The notes under the pieces: generated by a model
What the model saw: the letters and a program-made list of their open reading frames with translations, nothing else
What the model was told of the DNA's origin: nothing
Databases searched by the model: none
From: Burkholderiaceae bacterium
Lineage (GTDB): Bacteria; Pseudomonadota; Gammaproteobacteria; Burkholderiales; Burkholderiaceae_D
Direction: 5' to 3'
NCBI GenBank assembly: GCA_019745005.1
Contig: JAIETO010000169.1
Coordinates: 1 to 64,000, forward strand
Length of the DNA: 64,000 nucleotides
Part shown: positions 59,698 to 64,000 of the stretch, piece after piece
Layout: the number at the start of each line of letters is the position of its first letter
How positions within the stretch are numbered: the first letter of the stretch is position 1
Position numbers and translations under genes: made by a program

Positions 59698-60711
59698 TCA
59701 ATTCTGTATATAGCATGAGCCATCAATATCGCCACCGGTCTCTTCTTGATTAGGAACCGCGCTATTTACTTTTCTTGCACTCCATGTCGCAGCAAGTTTT
59801 TCCGCTCTCGATTTTGCCGTAGCCAGTTGTTGCGACGTTAGTACTTGACTGGCCTTACGCAAAGAGCGATTTCCGAAATTTGTCGCTTGTGGGTTTGATC
59901 GTGATATTTGCAAATAAGCATAGGCGTAGAAAGCCGCTTTTTCAAAATCTGGCTTGCCTCCAAAATTCGAAATATTGAGGCGCGGAAGTAGCGATTCGCC
60001 TGAATTTTCCCTGATGATATTCAGCAAAGCGCGCTCATCTCCTTTGTTCGCCGCACTTTCCAAAAATTCGAGCCGATATGTGAGGAAAGCACGAAGCGCA
60101 TCAAGATTGTCATTCAAATCTTCAGGATCCCAAAGTGGAGAAATAGCGAAAACAACCTGAGATTGCGTGTGACCCGCCAATGCTGCTCGAAAAATATACT
60201 GCCATGCTTCGAGATGTTCTTCGTTTTTAAAGCCTTCGCACAGCGCCTCGTTTCGATTTTGTGTCCCCGCTACATTTTCAACGACTTTCTTTACCTCATG
60301 CCATTCCGCACTGCCCTCTGGTAGTTTTTCTAGCTGCACTTTGAGCTTACTTAAATTTTTTCGACCCTCATCTAAAAATTGACAACGCCCAAGTTCGAAA
60401 CCTAGTCGACATGATGCGTAGTAGTTTCCTTCGTCAGCGAGTCGTTTTAACTCACCTACTACATTCACAAGTTTCAGGTTCCGTGGCGGCAAAGAACTTA
60501 GATCGGGTAATTTAGCAGGCGCAACTTCGGGTATTTGAATTGGTTCATTCGAAGATGGAACAACTCTCGCAGCAGGACGATATTGTTGTTGGGGATTCGC
60601 GCTGCTCTGAATAACGGCATTCAATCTCTCCCCAGCGATGTGCCATCGGACTGCAAGTATGCAAAACGCTAAGATGATGAGAGAAATGAAGCAAACAATT
60701 ATTTTTCTCAT
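59698..60711 (-). CDS. Hypothetical membrane-anchored protein
   Basis: N-terminal TM (IIVCFISLIILAFCILAV), intact 337 aa ORF; family not recognised. Confidence 0.6.
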   Translation of the reverse strand: MRKIIVCFISLIILAFCILAVRWHIAGERLNAVIQSSANPQQQYRPAARVVPSSNEPIQIPEVAPAKLPDLSSLPPRNLKLVNVVGELKRLADEGNYYASCRLGFELGRCQFLDEGRKNLSKLKVQLEKLPEGSAEWHEVKKVVENVAGTQNRNEALCEGFKNEEHLEAWQYIFRAALAGHTQSQVVFAISPLWDPEDLNDNLDALRAFLTYRLEFLESAANKGDERALLNIIRENSGESLLPRLNISNFGGKPDFEKAAFYAYAYLQISRSNPQATNFGNRSLRKASQVLTSQQLATAKSRAEKLAATWSARKVNSAVPNQEETGGDIDGSCYIQN

Positions 60712-60775
60712 TTAAGTGTGTCGACAAAATGAATCGACCTCCAAAACTACAAAGATTGAAAAAACGCAGAACAAT

Positions 60776-62893
60776 TTACCGCGCCAAATTATTCAACCAA
60801 TTCTGTAAATTCGCACCAAACAATGGGCGGCTAGAGAGGTAGCCCTGCATTGCATCACAACCTAACGCGCGCATCGTGTCGCGCTCGGCTTCGGTTTCTA
60901 TGCCTTCTGCAATCACGTGCAAACCTAAGCCATGGCCCATTTCTATGATGGTTTTCACGAGTCGTTGTGTGGCGGGTTGGTCGTTGATGTTGATCACGAA
61001 GCTGCGATCAATTTTGAGCTCGTCGACGGGCAAGCGCTGTAAGTACGAGAGTGACGAATGGCCAGTGCCGAAATCATCGATAGACAGGCCGATTCCCGTG
61101 TCGCGAATCGAATGTAAAAGCTTGATGGCGTTGGCTGGATCTTCCATGATGCCGCTTTCGGTGATCTCTAATTTAAGTAGTTTAGGATCAACGGAAAATT
61201 GTTCTAACAAGTGCTTTACGCGCTGCGGGAAATTGGGGTCGCGTAAATCGACGGTGCTTACGTTGACAGCAATGCTTAACTTTGGGTGATCAGTTTTCCA
61301 TGAAGCCAGCATGCTGATGGCGCTTTCCAACATCCATTGGGTAATGATGCCGATGTAGCCAGTGCGCTCCGCAAAAGGAATAAAGTCAGCCGGCGAGATG
61401 AACCCGCGCTCAGGGTGCTGCCAGCGCACCAATGCTTCGAAACCATATGTCGTTTGATCTTGCAAACGTACTTTGGGCTGCAGCCAAAGCTGCAAGGCGG
61501 ATTCGCGCACGGCCAAACGTAGATCTGAGAGCAAACTGAGATGAATGAGGCGGGAGGCTTCTTGTGCATCGGTGTACCAAGCGCTAGTAGCGCCGGTGCG
61601 CTTCGCTGCGTACAAGGCAACCTCCGCGTTCCGCAGCAGCGTAACGAGAGTGGCTGGTTCTTTGCAGGCAATTGCCATGCCATACACCAAGCTAACATCC
61701 ACCGTGTAATGGGTGCAGCGAATTGGCATGGCTAGGGCTTGGTCGATATGATTTCTAATATACTCAACAGCGTCTTTTTCTCTTGCTGCGCATAAGATCA
61801 CAAAGGAGCCACCAGAAAATTTAACGAAAAACGGTGCGACATTTGTGTCCAATGCATGGAGCACGTCAGCAATGCGATTTGCGGTTTCTTTAATAATGGC
61901 GTCACCCGTGTCAAAGCCTAAGGTCTCATTGACGGTTTTGAGTCGCGCTAAATCCATCAGCAGTAAACCGCGATTGATATGCATTTGCTTACCGAAATCG
62001 CGCAGCATCAACGTTCTATTCGGTAAATGAGTTATTGGATCGTAGTAGGCGAGTTGTTCAATTTCTTTTTCGCGTGTGGCAATTGCGCTGGCCATCGTAT
62101 TAATCGCCTGGCCTACACGCTCCACCTCCTCCGTTTTATTCTTCGGCACGACAAAGCCATAGTTTCCTGCTGCAATTTGCAGAGCGCTGGTTTCCAAAAT
62201 CGCCATCGGTCTCGCGACGCTACGAGTGGTCAACCAGGCCAGAATGGCTGCGACAAATACGGCCACCAACGAAATCACCGCAATCGCAAAACTAGTTTGT
62301 TCAAGATCAGCTTGGGCTTCGGCTTGAAGTTTTTGCACGCTCTCGCGCTCCCGCTGCAAGAGGGCATTGGATTCGTTAAGTAAAGCTGACAAGCTCGGTT
62401 GAATATGCAGAATGAAATAGTCCTTCGCGGCTTCCTGACCGGTTTCTTCCAGCACTTCAACCGTTTCGATATAGGCTTTTTGGTAGGCGGTGCGCCGTTC
62501 AATAAGACGTTGCAAAGTCTGTAGTTGTTCCGGGTCTTTTAGCACCAGTTCTAGCGACGATATCAATCGACCGATTTCTCGATTTCTCTCATCAACTTGT
62601 TGGTATTCGGTAATCCGTTGTTGCTTTGGTGCTGTTAGCAACATCAGCAGCGCATTACTGGCAGTTTCGGTTGATAAGCTTATTGCTTGAACAGTGAGCA
62701 AGCGTGGAATGTCGTTGCGGGCAAATCGTTCACTGAGTGAGGTCAATTTGCGAATTTGGCCAGAGGTCAAGACTGCAGAAATAATAAAAAGTATCAGCAG
62801 TACCCCGTAGCTCAAAGCGAGGCGAACACCGATTCTATGAATATGCAAAGCGGCAATGAGTTTGTTCAACAAACGTGTCATAGAATCCCGCAT
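60776..62893 (-). CDS. 4HB-like sensor + HAMP + degenerate GGDEF + EAL protein
   Basis: YGFEALVRWQHPERGFISPADFIPFAE (EAL intact); GGDEF position reads SGGSF. Confidence 0.88.
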   Translation of the reverse strand: MRDSMTRLLNKLIAALHIHRIGVRLALSYGVLLILFIISAVLTSGQIRKLTSLSERFARNDIPRLLTVQAISLSTETASNALLMLLTAPKQQRITEYQQVDERNREIGRLISSLELVLKDPEQLQTLQRLIERRTAYQKAYIETVEVLEETGQEAAKDYFILHIQPSLSALLNESNALLQRERESVQKLQAEAQADLEQTSFAIAVISLVAVFVAAILAWLTTRSVARPMAILETSALQIAAGNYGFVVPKNKTEEVERVGQAINTMASAIATREKEIEQLAYYDPITHLPNRTLMLRDFGKQMHINRGLLLMDLARLKTVNETLGFDTGDAIIKETANRIADVLHALDTNVAPFFVKFSGGSFVILCAAREKDAVEYIRNHIDQALAMPIRCTHYTVDVSLVYGMAIACKEPATLVTLLRNAEVALYAAKRTGATSAWYTDAQEASRLIHLSLLSDLRLAVRESALQLWLQPKVRLQDQTTYGFEALVRWQHPERGFISPADFIPFAERTGYIGIITQWMLESAISMLASWKTDHPKLSIAVNVSTVDLRDPNFPQRVKHLLEQFSVDPKLLKLEITESGIMEDPANAIKLLHSIRDTGIGLSIDDFGTGHSSLSYLQRLPVDELKIDRSFVININDQPATQRLVKTIIEMGHGLGLHVIAEGIETEAERDTMRALGCDAMQGYLSSRPLFGANLQNWLNNLAR

Positions 62894-63032
62894 TCCGAAG
62901 TGTGAATGATTGTGTTTTTTCCTACGTTTGATGAGTCTAGCAAATTTGCTGAAAAAACGCCTAATTGATTTGCATGCGTCTCACGGTAGATGATGCATTT
63001 GTTTTTCCAAAACAGATCGGTCGACAATTCCT

Positions 63033-63074
63033 AAAAAAACAAAGTGCGCCAATTCCGAAGAATGTGGCGCACCT
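63033..63074 (-). terminator. Intrinsic terminator after M13 peptidase gene
   Basis: Minus strand GGTGCGCCACATTCTTCGGAATTGGCGCACTTTGTTTTTTTAG. Confidence 0.8.
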
Positions 63075-63092
63075 TATCGGTCGGTCAAAAAA

Positions 63093-64000
63093 CTACCAAA
63101 TCGTTATGCGCTTTTCAGGCGCAACAAACATCTTGTCGCCTTCTTTCACACCAAACGCTTGGTAGAACTCATTGAGATTCGTTAATGGCGCATTACCTCT
63201 GACTGCTGAGGGTGAATGGGGATCTGTCGCAATCAAACGTATCGCCTCTGCTTCGCGCGCTTTGCCGCGCCAGACTTGTGCCCAGCCCATAAACACGCGT
63301 TGACTCCCGCTGTAACCATCTAAGACCGGCGCAGCCTTTCCCTTGAGAGAAATCTGATATGCCTTGTAAGCAATTGCCAATCCCGAATTATCTGCAATAT
63401 TCTCGCCTAAGGTCAGCGCGCCATTCACGTTATAGCCTGGTACGGGGCTGTAAGCATTGTATTGTTCGACTAAGGCACCGGCTAATTTTTTGAAGTTTTC
63501 CTTATCTTCTTTGGTCCACCAGTCACGCAAGTTTCCATCGCCATCCGACTGGCTACCGGAGTCGTCAAAACCGTGGCTGATTTCATGGCCAATGACGGCA
63601 CCGATACCGCCATAATTCACCGCATCTTCGGCGTTAGGGTTAAAGAAGGGTGGCTGAAGAATAGCTGCAGGGAAAACAATTTCGTTTTGTCTTGAGTTGT
63701 AATAAGCGTTCACTGTCTGCGGGCTCATTCCCCACTCATAGCGATTTACTGGCTGCCCTAATTTTGCTAACTGGCGCTTGAATTCATGATCGCGAGCACG
63801 AATCACATTACCGACTAAATCGTCTTTCAAAATCACCAATTGGCTGTAATCACGCCATTGATCGGGGTAGCCAATTTTGGGGGTGAACTTTGCCAATTTT
63901 GCCAAGGCTTCTTTCTTGGTATCGGCACTCATCCAAGTTAATGTTTCGATGCTTTGCTGGTACGCCACCACTAAATTATTAACAAGGCTTTGCATGCGGG
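63093..64000 (-). CDS. M13 family metallopeptidase (neprilysin/PepO-like), truncated by window edge
   Basis: VIGHEISHGFDDSGSQSDGDGN, GENIADNSGLAIAYKAY; 5' end outside window. Confidence 0.9.
   Translation of the reverse strand, partial: RMQSLVNNLVVAYQQSIETLTWMSADTKKEALAKLAKFTPKIGYPDQWRDYSQLVILKDDLVGNVIRARDHEFKRQLAKLGQPVNRYEWGMSPQTVNAYYNSRQNEIVFPAAILQPPFFNPNAEDAVNYGGIGAVIGHEISHGFDDSGSQSDGDGNLRDWWTKEDKENFKKLAGALVEQYNAYSPVPGYNVNGALTLGENIADNSGLAIAYKAYQISLKGKAAPVLDGYSGSQRVFMGWAQVWRGKAREAEAIRLIATDPHSPSAVRGNAPLTNLNEFYQAFGVKEGDKMFVAPEKRITIW

Noticed and set aside
1-64000. tRNA, rRNA, riboswitch or CRISPR loci
   Set aside because: No convincing tRNA, rRNA or known riboswitch sequence was recognised by eye; tRNAscan-SE and Infernal/Rfam would be decisive

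Overview
This 64 kb window is chromosomal. Gene content and order (gyrA-serC-pheA-tyrA-aroA-cmk-rpsA-ihfB-lapA-lapB-ugd-rfaE1) suggest a betaproteobacterium, probably Oxalobacteraceae/Burkholderiales (inference). Main blocks: an mpaB-like protein (5' truncated), a 7TMR-DISM/GGDEF protein, a TonB-like protein split by a frameshift, a nitrilase / hydroxyproline epimerase / PAS-AraC / aldehyde dehydrogenase cluster, an M28 peptidase, a complete-looking MSHA pilus locus (mshN to mshE, ~17 kb), a histone-deacetylase-like gene, moxR-DUF58-transglutaminase, mltB, cysM, comEA, the gyrA-to-lapB housekeeping block, an orphan contractile tail sheath+tube pair, an EAL protein and a truncated M13 peptidase. 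The most unusual content is intergenic: several short non-autonomous palindromic element families, most with readable target-site duplications. (1) A 100-bp family, 3 copies, TWA duplications, whose core resembles the neisserial Correia element. (2) A 121-bp MITE with IS5-like YTAR duplications, 2 copies. (3) A ~176-200-bp element, 2 copies, one nested inside a family-2 copy. (4) A ~193-214-bp element with 8-bp duplications and CAGAG-type palindromes, 2 copies. (5) An AT-rich ~70-82-bp module with ATAC-N8-GTAT ends, about 7 divergent copies. Both family-4 insertions sit exactly 3 nt from the ATAC end of a family-5 module. All calls come from reading the sequence and the supplied ORF track; no searches were run.
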